Notes: generated from the letters alone by a model not told the origin. 64,000 nucleotides of DNA from Candidatus Desulfofervidus auxilii (GCA_030262725.1 JAJSZS010000001.1:1-64000); one strand, 5' to 3'; positions 54,288 through 63,391 are shown, numbered from the stretch's first letter. Program-made: numbers and translations.

Positions 54288-54924
54288 GGACACCTACTAA
54301 AGGAACAAAGCGACATCCACCTAAATTTTCTCTAATAATACTTCCATCAGCTAGTTTTGTAATTTTATAAAGTACTTGAGCAGCTCGATCTCCGATGGGA
54401 ATAACCAATTTCCCAAAAACATCAAGTTGTTCTAAAAAAGGAGGAGGAATGTCTGGAGCAGCAGCTGTGACAATAATTGCTTGAAACGGTGCTGCCTCTG
54501 GCCAGCCTAAAGTACCATCACCTGTTTTATATGCAATATTAAAATAGCCTAATCCATCTAAAACTGCTTTTGCTTTTTCTAACAAAGATGGTACACGTTC
54601 AATAGTAAAGACATTTTTAGCAAGCTCAGCCAAAATAGCTGTTTGATAACCAGAACCTGTGCCAATTTCTAAAACTTTTTCATTGCCTTTTAACTCCAAA
54701 GCCTCTGTCATAAGGGCAACAATATAAGGTTGTGAAATTGTTTGTCCTTCTCCAATAGGTAGGGGATAATCATTATAAGCCTGAGACCAAAGGGCTTCAT
54801 CTACAAATAAATGTCTAGGAATTTTGCGCATAGCTGCTAATACTCGTCCATCTTTTATGCCACGTGCTTCAATCTGTTCTTTAACCATACGTTCTCGTGT
54901 TTGTGCGTAAATATCTTCTGTCAT
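54271..54924 (-). CDS. pcm: Protein-L-isoaspartate O-methyltransferase
   Basis: A 217-aa repair enzyme. [20 protein letters not shown], then [38 protein letters not shown] and the SAM-binding [18 protein letters not shown] are diagnostic. It methylates isoaspartyl residues with SAM so damaged proteins can be repaired, a function prominent in thermophiles. The ATG at 54924 overlaps the thyX stop (ATGA); the longer frame upstream lies within thyX. Confidence 0.95.
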   Translation of the reverse strand: MTEDIYAQTRERMVKEQIEARGIKDGRVLAAMRKIPRHLFVDEALWSQAYNDYPLPIGEGQTISQPYIVALMTEALELKGNEKVLEIGTGSGYQTAILAELAKNVFTIERVPSLLEKAKAVLDGLGYFNIAYKTGDGTLGWPEAAPFQAIIVTAAAPDIPPPFLEQLDVFGKLVIPIGDRAAQVLYKITKLADGSIIRENLGGCRFVPLVGVHGWSE

Positions 54925-55664
54925 TTTTTTCCTAAAACTTTTTCTTTTAAAGGCATTTTTCCACAACTGAATTTTCCTTCTGGACAATATCCCAAACGTT
55001 CACATTTTGCTCCAGCTTCAGCAAAAACAGCTGGCAATTTCTCTTTGCAAATATTTAACATTGCATTTGCTAAATTTCTAATTTCCCATTGAGCCCTTTC
55101 ACAGCAACGTAAAGCAAAAAAATTAAGAAGACTACGGCAATTCATAGTTATTACTATCTTTGTTTCACAAGCATTGGGTAAAACAAAACGGGCATCTTGA
55201 TGTGCCTTTTCGCCTTTAATACCCATTTTTTCTAATTTATTTACAATAATTTTATATGTTTCTTGAAGATTTTTCATTGTATTTTCATAAATTTTCTTTA
55301 ATTCATGATCTTTAGCAATGGATGGCGGAACAATATAAAAAAAATCTTCAATTTTTACATATCGTTGACTTTGTTGAGAATAAGAAGCAATACGATGTCT
55401 AACCAATTGATGACTTAATGCCCGCGAAATACCAGAAACAGCAAATGTGAAAGAGACATGTTCTATAACAGATTCATGACCAGATGCAACAATTTTTCGA
55501 ACAAATGCCTCTTGTTCATCTACAGGAGGGATTCCTTTAATAGCTTTTTTAAAAATTTCAGATGCATCTTCTCTACTGTAGCATTGCCGACAAGCTGTAT
55601 AGATTACAGCCAAAGCATTAGGAGTCATGCTTAAAAGTTCTACTTTTAATTGTGTTTCTGGCAC
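54921..55664 (-). CDS. thyX: Flavin-dependent thymidylate synthase
   Basis: A 247-aa enzyme making dTMP from dUMP with FAD. The ThyX motif [15 protein letters not shown] (RHRxxSxxxxSxR type) is near residue 90, with [18 protein letters not shown] before it and an [25 protein letters not shown] segment after it. Length is slightly above average because of a C-terminal tail with three cysteines ([17 protein letters not shown]). GTG start with AAGG upstream. No ThyA is seen in the window. Confidence 0.93.
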   Translation of the reverse strand: MPETQLKVELLSMTPNALAVIYTACRQCYSREDASEIFKKAIKGIPPVDEQEAFVRKIVASGHESVIEHVSFTFAVSGISRALSHQLVRHRIASYSQQSQRYVKIEDFFYIVPPSIAKDHELKKIYENTMKNLQETYKIIVNKLEKMGIKGEKAHQDARFVLPNACETKIVITMNCRSLLNFFALRCCERAQWEIRNLANAMLNICKEKLPAVFAEAGAKCERLGYCPEGKFSCGKMPLKEKVLGKK

Positions 55665-55666
55665 AA

Positions 55667-56179
55667 TTAAACCTTAAGAGCTCTGATGATTTCTAAGACA
55701 AACATAGGCAAATCTTCTGGTTGCCTAGAGGTGATTAAATTGCCATCTACCACCACTTCTGCATCAATAAATTTAGCTCCAGCATTTTCTAAATCATCTT
55801 TGATAGCAAAAAAGCCTGTAACAGTCTTTCCATTTAAAATTTTAGCCGAACACAGTAGCCATCCTCCATGGCAAATGGCTGCCACTACTTTTCCTTCTTG
55901 ATACATTTTTTTAACTAAATCTACTATTTCAGGATACCTCCTAAGAATATCTGGTGCATAACCACCGGGAATAATAATTCCATCTAATGTTTCAGTTTTA
56001 ACTTCTTTTGCATTCACTTCACTTTTAATTGGATAGCCATATTTTCCTTTATAAATTTTTCCCTTTTCTGGCCCAACAACTATAACTTCTATTCCTATTT
56101 CTTTTAATCGCAAAAGTGGATACCATACTTCTAAATCTTGATAAATATCAGCTACAAGGATAGCTATTCTTTTAGTCAT
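55667..56179 (-). CDS. PfpI/DJ-1-family intracellular protein
   Basis: A 170-aa PfpI-type protein without a signal peptide: RIAILVADIYQDLEVWYPLLRL, DGIIIPGGYAPDILR and the nucleophile elbow AAICHGGWLLCSA with cysteine and histidine adjacent, as in PfpI proteases and YajL/DJ-1 deglycases. SRQPEDLPMF closes the site. AAGGAG precedes the ATG and overlaps the stop of the 44-aa gene. It is the second DJ-1 family protein in the window. Confidence 0.9.
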   Translation of the reverse strand: MTKRIAILVADIYQDLEVWYPLLRLKEIGIEVIVVGPEKGKIYKGKYGYPIKSEVNAKEVKTETLDGIIIPGGYAPDILRRYPEIVDLVKKMYQEGKVVAAICHGGWLLCSAKILNGKTVTGFFAIKDDLENAGAKFIDAEVVVDGNLITSRQPEDLPMFVLEIIRALKV

Positions 56180-56188
56180 ATTTACTCC

Positions 56189-56323
56189 TTAATCTGTATG
56201 AACAGTTTTTGTTGCAAAAGCTGCTTCAAAATCTACTACACGATCTTTTTTAAAAGCACCAAAAAGAACAGCTGCTAAAAGACAAACAGCTATTATTGTA
56301 ATGATAGCTGCCTTCCCACTCAT
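56189..56323 (-). CDS. 44-residue single-pass membrane protein
   Basis: A short ORF, ATG at 56323 to TAA at 56189. It encodes a hydrophobic segment (AAIITIIAVCLLAAVLFGAF, from residue 5) followed by a short charged tail (KKDRVVDFEAAFATKTVHTD). A strong AGGAGGGGG lies 3-4 nt before the ATG, and its stop codon sits in the ribosome binding site of pfpI, so it is translated and coupled. Function unknown; it could be a small regulator or a membrane-anchored partner of the pfpI product. Confidence 0.65.
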   Translation of the reverse strand: MSGKAAIITIIAVCLLAAVLFGAFKKDRVVDFEAAFATKTVHTD

Positions 56324-56351
56324 TTCCCCCTCCTAATAAAAAATTTTACTT

Positions 56352-56380
56352 TTTTTAACATTCAAATTGAGTTTTTTCAA
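56352..56380 (-). promoter_or_regulatory. Promoter for the 44-aa/pfpI/thyX/pcm operon
   Basis: Minus strand: TTGAAA (56380-56375), 17-bp spacer, TAAAAA (56357-56352), then a leader of about 20 nt with the AGGAGGGGG. Confidence 0.5.
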
Positions 56381-56411
56381 TATTTTCTAGCAAGGGGTAG
56401 GAATATGGTTT

Positions 56412-57125
56412 TTATCCAAGTCCAGCTCTTTTTCTCAAAAGAATACGTTCTATTTTTTTAATCACAGATGCCAAAAATTCACGCTCAGAAGTATTTAAGC
56501 CTATAAATTTTACAGCCATAAACGCAATTTTAGGGAATTCTTTCTTTTCAAATTTTCTTACTACTTCTACTAATGGTTTTAATTTTTTCTCTTCATTGCC
56601 AAACTCTAATACAAGTCGAAAACGATCTCCCACTTTAAATTCTTCAAGATAAGTCTTTTTAGGATAAGAAAAACAAATGCCTCCTTCAGAAATATCAATA
56701 ATAGGAAATACTTCTTTTTCTATGTAAAGAGTAATAGGATATTCTTTTACAGGGGTTACTCGATAAAAAAATCTAAGATTGCGTTTGTAAAAATACTTGG
56801 GATAACTTAATCGTAATGCCTGTGTTTGATGACCAGGAGAGAGTGTATAGTCTAATAATTCTAAAATCTTTGTATAAAATGCATATCTTTCAGGTGATGA
56901 TGTAGGGGTGGGATACCAAAGGAATGTAGCTTCAATAGTTTCTCCTATCATAGATTTTAAAATAGGAGGTTGTGTTTGAGCTGCAATAAATGAATCATTC
57001 TCAGGAAATATTTCATAAATTATAGTACTTCTTACTTCAATTTGATATTCCTTTTCTGAGGCTGCTAAAACTAGATCTAAATGTCTGGCTGGTTGGATGA
57101 CACGTTCTATTTCAGGAATAGCCAT
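56412..57125 (-). CDS. PilZ-domain c-di-GMP receptor protein (YcgR-like)
   Basis: A 237-aa protein. The N-terminal half is a YcgR-like flap domain (IGETIEATFLWYPTPTSSPE). The C-terminal PilZ domain has RFFYRV (RxxxR) near residue 130 and DISEGGI (DxSxxG) near residue 149, so the c-di-GMP binding residues are intact. It probably couples c-di-GMP to motility or pili. It begins 10 bp after pyrG and is read from that message. Confidence 0.87.
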   Translation of the reverse strand: MAIPEIERVIQPARHLDLVLAASEKEYQIEVRSTIIYEIFPENDSFIAAQTQPPILKSMIGETIEATFLWYPTPTSSPERYAFYTKILELLDYTLSPGHQTQALRLSYPKYFYKRNLRFFYRVTPVKEYPITLYIEKEVFPIIDISEGGICFSYPKKTYLEEFKVGDRFRLVLEFGNEEKKLKPLVEVVRKFEKKEFPKIAFMAVKFIGLNTSEREFLASVIKKIERILLRKRAGLG

Positions 57126-57135
57126 TAACTTCTCC

Positions 57136-58788
57136 CTACTTACTATTCTTATACTTTAAGGCAGCCTGAATGAAGGCTTTAAATAGAGGGTGGGGAGACA
57201 TTGGTCTTGATTTAAATTCAGGATGAAATTGGCAACCAACAAACCAAGGATGCTCTTTTAATTCTATAATTTCTACCAATTCTCCATCAGGAGAAAGTCC
57301 ACTAAAAATCATTCCCTTTTTTGTTAAAATCTCTCGGTATTCATTATTAAATTCATAGCGGTGTCTATGTCGTTCAAAGATTTCTTCTGTTTGGTAAGCA
57401 GCATAAGCAAAAGTATCCCTTTTTAAATGGCAGGGATAGGCACCTAAACGCATAGTGCCACCTTTATCAGCATGTTCATCTCTTCTTTGAATACTACCTA
57501 GACGAAAATCATACCATTCTCGCATAAGATAAATTACAGGATAGGGTGTATTAGGATTGAATTCAGTGCTATCTGCATTTTTTAATCCAACTACATTTCT
57601 AGCAAATTCTATTACAGCAAGCTGCATACCCAAACAGATTCCAAAAAATGGGATTTTTCTTTCTCTAGCATATTGTATAGCCATAATCTTTCCTTCTATT
57701 CCTCTTTTGCCAAAACCACCAGGCACAAGAATACCATCTACATCCTTAAGCCACTTTTCTGCCCCTTCTGCCTCAATATCTTCTGCTTCAATAAATTTTA
57801 AATTTACTTGACTTTCATTAGCTATTCCCCCATGCATAAGGGCTTCATTTAAACTTTTGTAAGAATCTTTGAAAGTAGCATATTTTCCTACCACTCCAAT
57901 GGTAACTTCATGTTTAGGATTTTTAATCTTTTCCACTAATTCTTCCCAGGCATCTAATTTTGGTTCACGTGTCCAAATATTTAATAATTCTACAATTTTG
58001 TTATCTAGCCCTTCTTTATGAAATACTAGAGGCACTTCATAAATAATATCTACATCTTTGGCTGTAATAACTGCATCTTCATCTACATTACAAAAAAGAG
58101 AGATTTTCTTTTTTATTTCTGGAGGCAAAAATCTATCTGTACGACATAAAAGAATATCTGGCTGGATACCAATAGCCCTTAATTCTTTTACACTATGCTG
58201 AGTGGGTTTTGTTTTCAATTCGCCAGAACTTTTTATATACGGAACAAGTGTTAAATGTATATAAATGGCATTTTCTTTTCCTACATCTAATCGAAACTGA
58301 CGAATGGCTTCCAAAAAAGGTAACCCTTCAATATCTCCTACTGTTCCACCAATCTCAATAATGGCAATTTGGGCATCTCCAGCAACACTCATAATTGCCT
58401 GTTTAATTTCATCAGTAATATGTGGTACTACTTGTACTGTTCCTCCTAAATATTCTCCACGTCTTTCCTTAAGGATAACAGAATAATAAATCTTGCCAGA
58501 TGTATAATTATTTTTTCCACTCATAACAGCTGAGGTAAATCGTTCATAATGACCTAAGTCTAAATCTGTTTCTACTCCATCTTCAGTAACATAGACTTCC
58601 CCATGTTGAAACGGATTCATAGTGCCAGGGTCAACATTAATATATGGATCAAGCTTTTGAAAAGTAACAGTAAGACCTCTTGATTCCATTAAAGCACCAA
58701 TGGCTGCTGAGGCAATACCTTTACCTAGAGAAGAAAGAACACCACCTGTGACAAAAATAAACTTTGTTTTTAAATTTTTTAAAGCCAT
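57136..58788 (-). CDS. pyrG: CTP synthase
   Basis: A 550-aa enzyme aminating UTP to CTP. The synthetase domain has [39 protein letters not shown] and [17 protein letters not shown]. The glutaminase domain has [13 protein letters not shown], the nucleophile in [15 protein letters not shown], and the catalytic His-Glu in [12 protein letters not shown]. Length is standard. No Shine-Dalgarno precedes the ATG; a TTGACA-16-TATAAA promoter ends 8 nt upstream, back to back with the pdxA promoter. Confidence 0.97.
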   Translation of the reverse strand: MALKNLKTKFIFVTGGVLSSLGKGIASAAIGALMESRGLTVTFQKLDPYINVDPGTMNPFQHGEVYVTEDGVETDLDLGHYERFTSAVMSGKNNYTSGKIYYSVILKERRGEYLGGTVQVVPHITDEIKQAIMSVAGDAQIAIIEIGGTVGDIEGLPFLEAIRQFRLDVGKENAIYIHLTLVPYIKSSGELKTKPTQHSVKELRAIGIQPDILLCRTDRFLPPEIKKKISLFCNVDEDAVITAKDVDIIYEVPLVFHKEGLDNKIVELLNIWTREPKLDAWEELVEKIKNPKHEVTIGVVGKYATFKDSYKSLNEALMHGGIANESQVNLKFIEAEDIEAEGAEKWLKDVDGILVPGGFGKRGIEGKIMAIQYARERKIPFFGICLGMQLAVIEFARNVVGLKNADSTEFNPNTPYPVIYLMREWYDFRLGSIQRRDEHADKGGTMRLGAYPCHLKRDTFAYAAYQTEEIFERHRHRYEFNNEYREILTKKGMIFSGLSPDGELVEIIELKEHPWFVGCQFHPEFKSRPMSPHPLFKAFIQAALKYKNSK

Positions 58789-58796
58789 TTTACAGA

Positions 58797-58824
58797 TTTA
58801 TAGCAAGAATACAATAGGTGTCAA
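58797..58824 (-). promoter_or_regulatory. Promoter of pyrG
   Basis: Minus strand: perfect TTGACA (58824-58819), 16-bp spacer, TATAAA (58802-58797), ending 8 nt before the pyrG ATG. Confidence 0.6.
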
Positions 58825-58825
58825 G

Positions 58826-58854
58826 TTGATTTTTAAGATAAAAAAGCATAATAT
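58826..58854 (+). promoter_or_regulatory. Promoter of pdxA
   Basis: TTGATT (58826-58831), 17-bp spacer, TAATAT (58849-58854), 5 nt before the pdxA ATG. Its -35 box is one base away from the -35 box of pyrG on the other strand. Confidence 0.55.
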
Positions 58855-58859
58855 TTAAC

Positions 58860-59849
58860 ATGTTGCCATATTTAGCTATTACTTTAGGAGATGTATGTGG
58901 TATAGGGCCGGAAATCACACTTAAAGTTTTGTCTAAAAAAGAAGTTTATCAATTTTGTTATCCAATAGTTATTGGCGATGCAGCTGCTTTAAAAAAAGCA
59001 GCAAAGTTATTAAAAATAGATATAAAATTGATGTCTCCTTGGGAAAAAGGTTTTTTACCTTCGCCAAATCATATTTTTCTTTTAGAAGTTTCTCATTTAT
59101 CAGAAAAAGACTTAATTTATGGAAAACCAACAGTAAATAGTGCCCGTGCAAGTGTAGATTATATTAAAATTGCTGTTGATTTAGCTTTAAAAAAGAAAGT
59201 AAATGGTATTGTAACATGTCCTGTGAATAAAGCTGCTATTAATCGAGCAGGTATTTCTTTTAGTGGTCATACAGAGCTTTTAGCAAAACTAACCAATACA
59301 AAACATTATGCTATGCTTTTTTGGGGAAAGAAATTAAAAGTAGCATTACTTACTATTCATGTGCCTTTGAAAAAAGTACCAACATTGGTTACACAAGAAA
59401 AAATTTTTAATTTAATTTCTTTAACATTTCATTTTTTAAAAGAAAAATTAAATATTTCCAATCCTCGCATAGCTGTAGCTGGTCTTAATCCTCATGCTGG
59501 GGAAGAAGGATTAATGGGAGATGAAGAAATAAAGATTATATCTCCTGCTATAAAAAAGGCTAAAGAAAATGGGATTGATGTAAAAGGGCCATTTCCACCA
59601 GATACTGTATTTTATTTAGCAAATGAGGGAAAATTTGATGTAGTTATTTCTATGTATCATGATCAAGGTTTAATACCCTTTAAACTTTTACATTTTCGTG
59701 ATGGTGTTAATGTTACAATGGGATTACCTATTGTTCGTACTTCTGTGGATCATGGTACAGCCTATGATATTGCTGGAAAAGGTATAGCAGATGAAAGGAG
59801 TCTTTTTTCCGCCCTTTGTTTAGCTGCAAAAATGGCTTTTAAATTTTAA
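58860..59849 (+). CDS. pdxA: 4-hydroxythreonine-4-phosphate dehydrogenase
   Basis: A 329-aa enzyme of the DXP-dependent pyridoxal phosphate route. It shows ITLGDVCGIGPEITLKVL, NSARASVDYIKIAVDLAL, TCPVNKAAINRAGISFSGHTELLA, LNPHAGEEGLMGDEE, GPFPPDTVF and MYHDQGLIPFKLLHF with the metal-binding histidines. Length is normal. It appears leaderless. Its last 4 bp overlap those of folE2. Confidence 0.96.
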   Translation: MLPYLAITLGDVCGIGPEITLKVLSKKEVYQFCYPIVIGDAAALKKAAKLLKIDIKLMSPWEKGFLPSPNHIFLLEVSHLSEKDLIYGKPTVNSARASVDYIKIAVDLALKKKVNGIVTCPVNKAAINRAGISFSGHTELLAKLTNTKHYAMLFWGKKLKVALLTIHVPLKKVPTLVTQEKIFNLISLTFHFLKEKLNISNPRIAVAGLNPHAGEEGLMGDEEIKIISPAIKKAKENGIDVKGPFPPDTVFYLANEGKFDVVISMYHDQGLIPFKLLHFRDGVNVTMGLPIVRTSVDHGTAYDIAGKGIADERSLFSALCLAAKMAFKF

Positions 59850-60628
59850 TATTTTTTCCTTTCAATATAGGCATAAGCATTATGATTATGGATGGATTCA
59901 AAGTTTTCTGCCTCTACAGCAAACCAAGTAATATTATCATCTGCTAGAAGTTTTTCAGCGATTTCTCTTACTACATCTTCTACAAATTTTGGATTTTGAT
60001 AAGCCTGTTCTGTTACATATTTTTCATCTATCCGTTTTAATACTGAATATATTTGGGATGAGCCAGCCTTTTCTACTAATTGAATAATATCTTCAAGCCA
60101 AACAAATTTTTTAAAACGAAGCCTTAGATTAACAATTCCTCTTTGATTATGGGCACCAAAATCACTTATTTCTTTTGAACAAGGACAAAGTGTACAAATA
60201 GGTACTTTTACACCAACCTCTAAATCCAATTTATTTTTTAAACTTCCTACTAATCGACAACGATATTCCATTAATCCTTTTGTTTTTGAAACAGGAGCTT
60301 TTTTTTCTATAAAATAAGGAAATTCTATTTCTAAATGAGCAGAAACAGCATTTAATCTTTCTTTCATTTTTTTGAGAATTTCTTTTATGCTTTTTAAGCT
60401 AATTAATTCTTCTTGATACTCATTTAATATTTCCACAAAACGGCTCATATGTGTTCCTTTAAACTGATGTGGTAAACCTACATACATATTAATAGAAGCC
60501 ACTGTTTTTTGTTTCCCTTTTTCTCTGTCTAAAACAGTAATTGGATATGAGATATTTTTTATACCAACTTTATCAATTTCTATGCGACGTGTGTCAGGAA
60601 GATTTTGTACATCAACTATATTTTTCAT
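59846..60628 (-). CDS. folE2: GTP cyclohydrolase IB
   Basis: A 260-aa FolE2-type enzyme, the metal-flexible alternative to FolE, giving dihydroneopterin triphosphate for folate and queuosine precursors. Motifs are PDTRRIEIDKVGIKNISYPI, THMSRFVEILNE and the catalytic cysteine region CTLCPCSKEISDFGAHNQRG, with ESIHNHNAYAYI at the end. The ATG at 60628 is 6 nt after a TTGACA-17-TAAAAA promoter, without a Shine-Dalgarno; the GTG at 60631 is rejected. Confidence 0.95.
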   Translation of the reverse strand: MKNIVDVQNLPDTRRIEIDKVGIKNISYPITVLDREKGKQKTVASINMYVGLPHQFKGTHMSRFVEILNEYQEELISLKSIKEILKKMKERLNAVSAHLEIEFPYFIEKKAPVSKTKGLMEYRCRLVGSLKNKLDLEVGVKVPICTLCPCSKEISDFGAHNQRGIVNLRLRFKKFVWLEDIIQLVEKAGSSQIYSVLKRIDEKYVTEQAYQNPKFVEDVVREIAEKLLADDNITWFAVEAENFESIHNHNAYAYIERKKY

Positions 60629-60634
60629 CACTCA

Positions 60635-60663
60635 TTTTTACAATAGAAATGAAAGTGTGTCAA
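60635..60663 (-). promoter_or_regulatory. Promoter of folE2
   Basis: Minus strand: perfect TTGACA (60663-60658), 17-bp spacer, TAAAAA (60640-60635), then exactly 6 nt to the ATG at 60628. Confidence 0.6.
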
Positions 60664-60686
60664 AGGAATTATTTATCATTTTTGGA

Positions 60687-60714
60687 TTGATTTTTTAGTA
60701 AAAAGCTTTATTTT
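60687..60714 (+). promoter_or_regulatory. Promoter of the DHH phosphoesterase gene
   Basis: TTGATT (60687-60692), 16-bp spacer, TATTTT (60709-60714), then 6 nt to the GTG at 60721. Confidence 0.5.
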
Positions 60715-60720
60715 AAATTT

Positions 60721-61716
60721 GTGACATTTAAATCTGTGAAGGAGAAATTGGAAAAACTTTATGCTATCCTCTCACCTGAGGATAAAGTTTTAATAATTAT
60801 TTTTCCGGATCCTGATGCTATTGCTAGTGCTTGGGCTTTAAAAAGACTTCTGTGGCGTAGAGTGCAAACAGTAACTATTGCCTATATAAGAGAAACAAAA
60901 AGATTAGATAATCTGGCTATGCTTAAGTTACTTAAAATTAATATTTGTTCTTTTTCAGATATAGAACTTTCTTCTTTCACAAAATTAGCAATTGTAGATT
61001 CCCAACCTAGTCATTTTTCAGAATTAAAAGACATTTTTTTTCATATTATTATTGATCACCATCCTTTAAATGGGGAAATTGAAGGTAATTTTATAGATAT
61101 TGTGCCAGAGTGTGGTGCTACAGCAACACTTTTGACTGAATATCTACGAAGAGCACGTATTAAACCTTCTTCTGCTTTGGCTACTGCTCTTTTTTATGGA
61201 ATAAAAACTGATACACAAAATTTTGCCTTTAGAGGCACAGAAAGAGATATTAAAGCTTTTCGATACTTATTTAATTATATCAATCATACAATCATTCGTA
61301 AAATAGAAGGTTCTGAAATTAGTTTAAATAATATCCCATATTTTAAAAAGGCATTTAATGTTATGCAGGTAAATTTGGCTCAACATCAGATATTCATTTA
61401 CTTAGGAAAAATAACTGAATCAGATATATGTGTTATTTTAGCCGATTTTTTCCTAAAAATTGCTGAAATTTCATGGAGTATAGTGGCTGGCCGATATAAA
61501 AACCGTCTTATTATTATTTTTCGAAGCGATGGCTATCGTAAGCATGCAGGTCGATTAGCAGAAAGGGCATTTGGTCATCTAGGTCAAGCAGGAGGGCATA
61601 AGGAAATGGCTAGGGCTGAAATTCCACTTAATAGGCTTAAGGATATTTTAAGAAGTTTTACCGATAAAGATATAAAACAATTTATTTTAAAACAGATAAT
61701 TAAAATGGGGTCATAA
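60721..61716 (+). CDS. DHH/DHHA1-family phosphoesterase (NrnA-like)
   Basis: A 331-aa protein. FPDPDAIASAWALKRL is motif I, AIVDSQPSHFSEL motif II and IIDHHPLNGEIEG the DHH motif. GAIKTDTQN-type residues (YGIKTDTQNFAF) follow. The DHHA1 domain contains YRKHAGRLAERAFGHLGQAG with the GGHKEMA binding loop. NrnA-type members degrade nanoRNA or pAp; c-di-AMP phosphodiesterases are close relatives. Motif I reads DPDA rather than DADA/DxD-G, a mild deviation. GTG start, apparently leaderless. Confidence 0.87.
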   Translation: MTFKSVKEKLEKLYAILSPEDKVLIIIFPDPDAIASAWALKRLLWRRVQTVTIAYIRETKRLDNLAMLKLLKINICSFSDIELSSFTKLAIVDSQPSHFSELKDIFFHIIIDHHPLNGEIEGNFIDIVPECGATATLLTEYLRRARIKPSSALATALFYGIKTDTQNFAFRGTERDIKAFRYLFNYINHTIIRKIEGSEISLNNIPYFKKAFNVMQVNLAQHQIFIYLGKITESDICVILADFFLKIAEISWSIVAGRYKNRLIIIFRSDGYRKHAGRLAERAFGHLGQAGGHKEMARAEIPLNRLKDILRSFTDKDIKQFILKQIIKMGS

Positions 61717-61717
61717 A

Positions 61718-62767
61718 ATGATATTAGAACAAATGAGTTATATAGAAAAAGTGGGGCGTTTTATTTATCTATTTTTACGTGAAGAATTAGAAAGATTTCT
61801 AATAAAAAAAGCATTAATTGATTCTTTTTTTAATTTTTTAAAAGAAGGTTTAGAATATCCTTTTGTAGATAAACGTGAGCTTAAACCAAGAGCTAGAATT
61901 TATGAAAAAGAGTATCCATTACATCATGCTTTTTTAGTAATATTTTCTGAAGGAACATTACCAAGCTATTGCAAACGTTATATTCGTTTTTTTGAAAGTA
62001 ATAAATTAGTTAAAGAAAATTTGCAATATTTAGTAGATTTAAAACTTTACAAAAAATTTTCAAAAAATTTAAGCTATTTTGAACAAAGTGATTTTTTTAA
62101 ACTTCTGGATCAAATTTTACCTGTAGATTTTGCCCTTCTTATTCAGCGAGAAGGTTTATTAAGAAGACCTCGTTATCTTTTATCTCATTTTCGTGTAAAA
62201 ATAGATTGGCCTATTGATGCTGCAGCAGAAGATCTAGCAAAATACTTACGTTATATTTCTAGAGATTTATATGAAAAAGGAGAAAAGTATGCTGAGCTTT
62301 TACAGCAGAAATTCTTTGAATATTATGGTTTTCACCATACTGCTGGTGGTCGGCGATCTGCTGCTATCATTGCTGCTCAATATCTTAAACACCTTGAGTT
62401 TATTTCCACTATTTATGTTGCTAGTGCTAGTTGTCGCTCTCTTATTCGCATTACAACAGAAGGCACTATTAGTAAATTTGTCCTTTTAAGATTAACTAAT
62501 GAAGAGATAGAAAAAATAGCTATAGAAAATCATATGGATAAAGAAGAATTTGAAAAATATTTTATTTTTCATCGTTTTGATGAATATGGTATTGCTCTTT
62601 TTCAGGTTATTTATACACATACAGAAGTTTCTACTCCGCCTTCTGATGGAAAATTAAGGGAATTAAATCCAGATGCTTATTGGATAATAGTAAATAAACA
62701 ATTACTTTTACCTATATTGAAATTTCCTGAAATTCGCCCTATAGAATATCGTACTATTTATGCATAA
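61718..62767 (+). CDS. Uncharacterised protein paired with the DHH phosphoesterase
   Basis: A 349-aa soluble protein that I cannot assign. It is rich in aromatic and charged residues. The most distinctive stretch is YYGFHHTAGGRRSAAIIAAQ followed by ATIYVASASC-type residues (STIYVASASCRSLIRITTEG) in the second half; RRPRYLLSHFRVKIDWPIDA lies before it. No signal peptide, membrane segment, P-loop or zinc motif is evident. It starts 1 bp after the DHH gene stop, so the two are strictly cotranscribed and may act together in nucleotide metabolism (inference from position only). Confidence 0.75.
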   Translation: MILEQMSYIEKVGRFIYLFLREELERFLIKKALIDSFFNFLKEGLEYPFVDKRELKPRARIYEKEYPLHHAFLVIFSEGTLPSYCKRYIRFFESNKLVKENLQYLVDLKLYKKFSKNLSYFEQSDFFKLLDQILPVDFALLIQREGLLRRPRYLLSHFRVKIDWPIDAAAEDLAKYLRYISRDLYEKGEKYAELLQQKFFEYYGFHHTAGGRRSAAIIAAQYLKHLEFISTIYVASASCRSLIRITTEGTISKFVLLRLTNEEIEKIAIENHMDKEEFEKYFIFHRFDEYGIALFQVIYTHTEVSTPPSDGKLRELNPDAYWIIVNKQLLLPILKFPEIRPIEYRTIYA

Positions 62768-62790
62768 GGCCCTCTTTGAAGAGGGCCTTT
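62766..62790 (+). terminator. Bidirectional hairpin terminator
   Basis: AAGGCCCTCT with AGAGGGCCTT forms a 10-bp GC-rich stem with a TTGA loop, starting inside the stop codon of the unknown-protein gene, followed by a loose T-rich tract. It lies between convergent genes and could serve both the plus-strand DHH operon and hsp20 on the minus strand. Confidence 0.75.
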
Positions 62791-62794
62791 ATAT

Positions 62795-63238
62795 TTATTC
62801 AACCTTAATCTTAATCTCTTTCTTTTTAGCCTTTTCAGATTTAGGTAAAACAATCTTTAATATACCATTTTTATAAGAAGCTTCAATTTTATCTTCATCC
62901 ACCTCTACAGGCAATCTGATAGTTCTTACAAAGCTTCCATAGCGCCGTTCTACCAAGTGATAATCCTCATCTTTTTCTTCTTTTTCTTGCTTTTTCTCTC
63001 CCTTAATAGAAAGGACATTACCACTTAATGTAATTTCTACATCCTTTGGATCAACTCCTGGAAGTTCTGCTTTTACAACTAGATTATCCTTTGTTTCAGT
63101 AACATCTAGTGCTGGAGCCCATCCCTCTATTGGTTCAAGTCCTACTCTTTCACCAAAGAAACTTTCCCAGAGTCTGTCCATTTCCTTTCTCAAGCTTTCG
63201 AGTTCCCTTCTTGCTCTCCAAGGTAGAATTTCAAACAT
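62795..63238 (-). CDS. Hsp20/alpha-crystallin small heat-shock protein
   Basis: A 147-aa chaperone. The N-terminal arm is ARRELESLRKEMDRLWESFF, then the alpha-crystallin domain (APALDVTETKDNLVVKAELPGVD, EITLSGNVLSIKGEKK, YGSFVRTIRLPVEVDEDKIE) and the C-terminal IKIKVE-type extension. It binds unfolded proteins in oligomeric cages. AGGAGGTGAT precedes the ATG at 63238; a GTG at 63247 is rejected. It may be a target of the RpoH-like sigma factor, but its -35/-10 pair (TTGACT-16-TACTTT) looks housekeeping. Confidence 0.95.
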   Translation of the reverse strand: MFEILPWRARRELESLRKEMDRLWESFFGERVGLEPIEGWAPALDVTETKDNLVVKAELPGVDPKDVEITLSGNVLSIKGEKKQEKEEKDEDYHLVERRYGSFVRTIRLPVEVDEDKIEASYKNGILKIVLPKSEKAKKKEIKIKVE

Positions 63239-63285
63239 ATCTATCACCTCCTTTTTATTTTATTTTTTATTTTGTTTCCTTTTTT

Positions 63286-63313
63286 AAAGTAATCATTATT
63301 TTTAAGTAGTCAA
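63286..63313 (-). promoter_or_regulatory. Candidate promoter of hsp20
   Basis: Minus strand: TTGACT (63313-63308), 16-bp spacer, TACTTT (63291-63286), about 48 nt before the ATG. No CIRCE element or clear sigma32-type box was seen. Confidence 0.35.
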
Positions 63314-63335
63314 GGATTTAATAAAAATAATCGGC

Positions 63336-63366
63336 TTGACATTTATGTAAAAATTAGGTGTAGTAT
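63336..63366 (+). promoter_or_regulatory. Candidate promoter of the outer-membrane barrel gene
   Basis: Perfect TTGACA (63336-63341) and TAGTAT (63361-63366) with a 19-bp spacer, followed by AAGGAGGG and the ATG at 63392. Confidence 0.4.
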
Positions 63367-63391
63367 AGGCTAAATTATGAAGGAGGGTGAT

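Noticed and set aside
61109-61716. Frameshift or damage in the DHH protein because motif I reads DPDA
   Set aside because: The other motifs and the DHHA1 domain are complete and the frame is continuous, so this is taken as natural variation.
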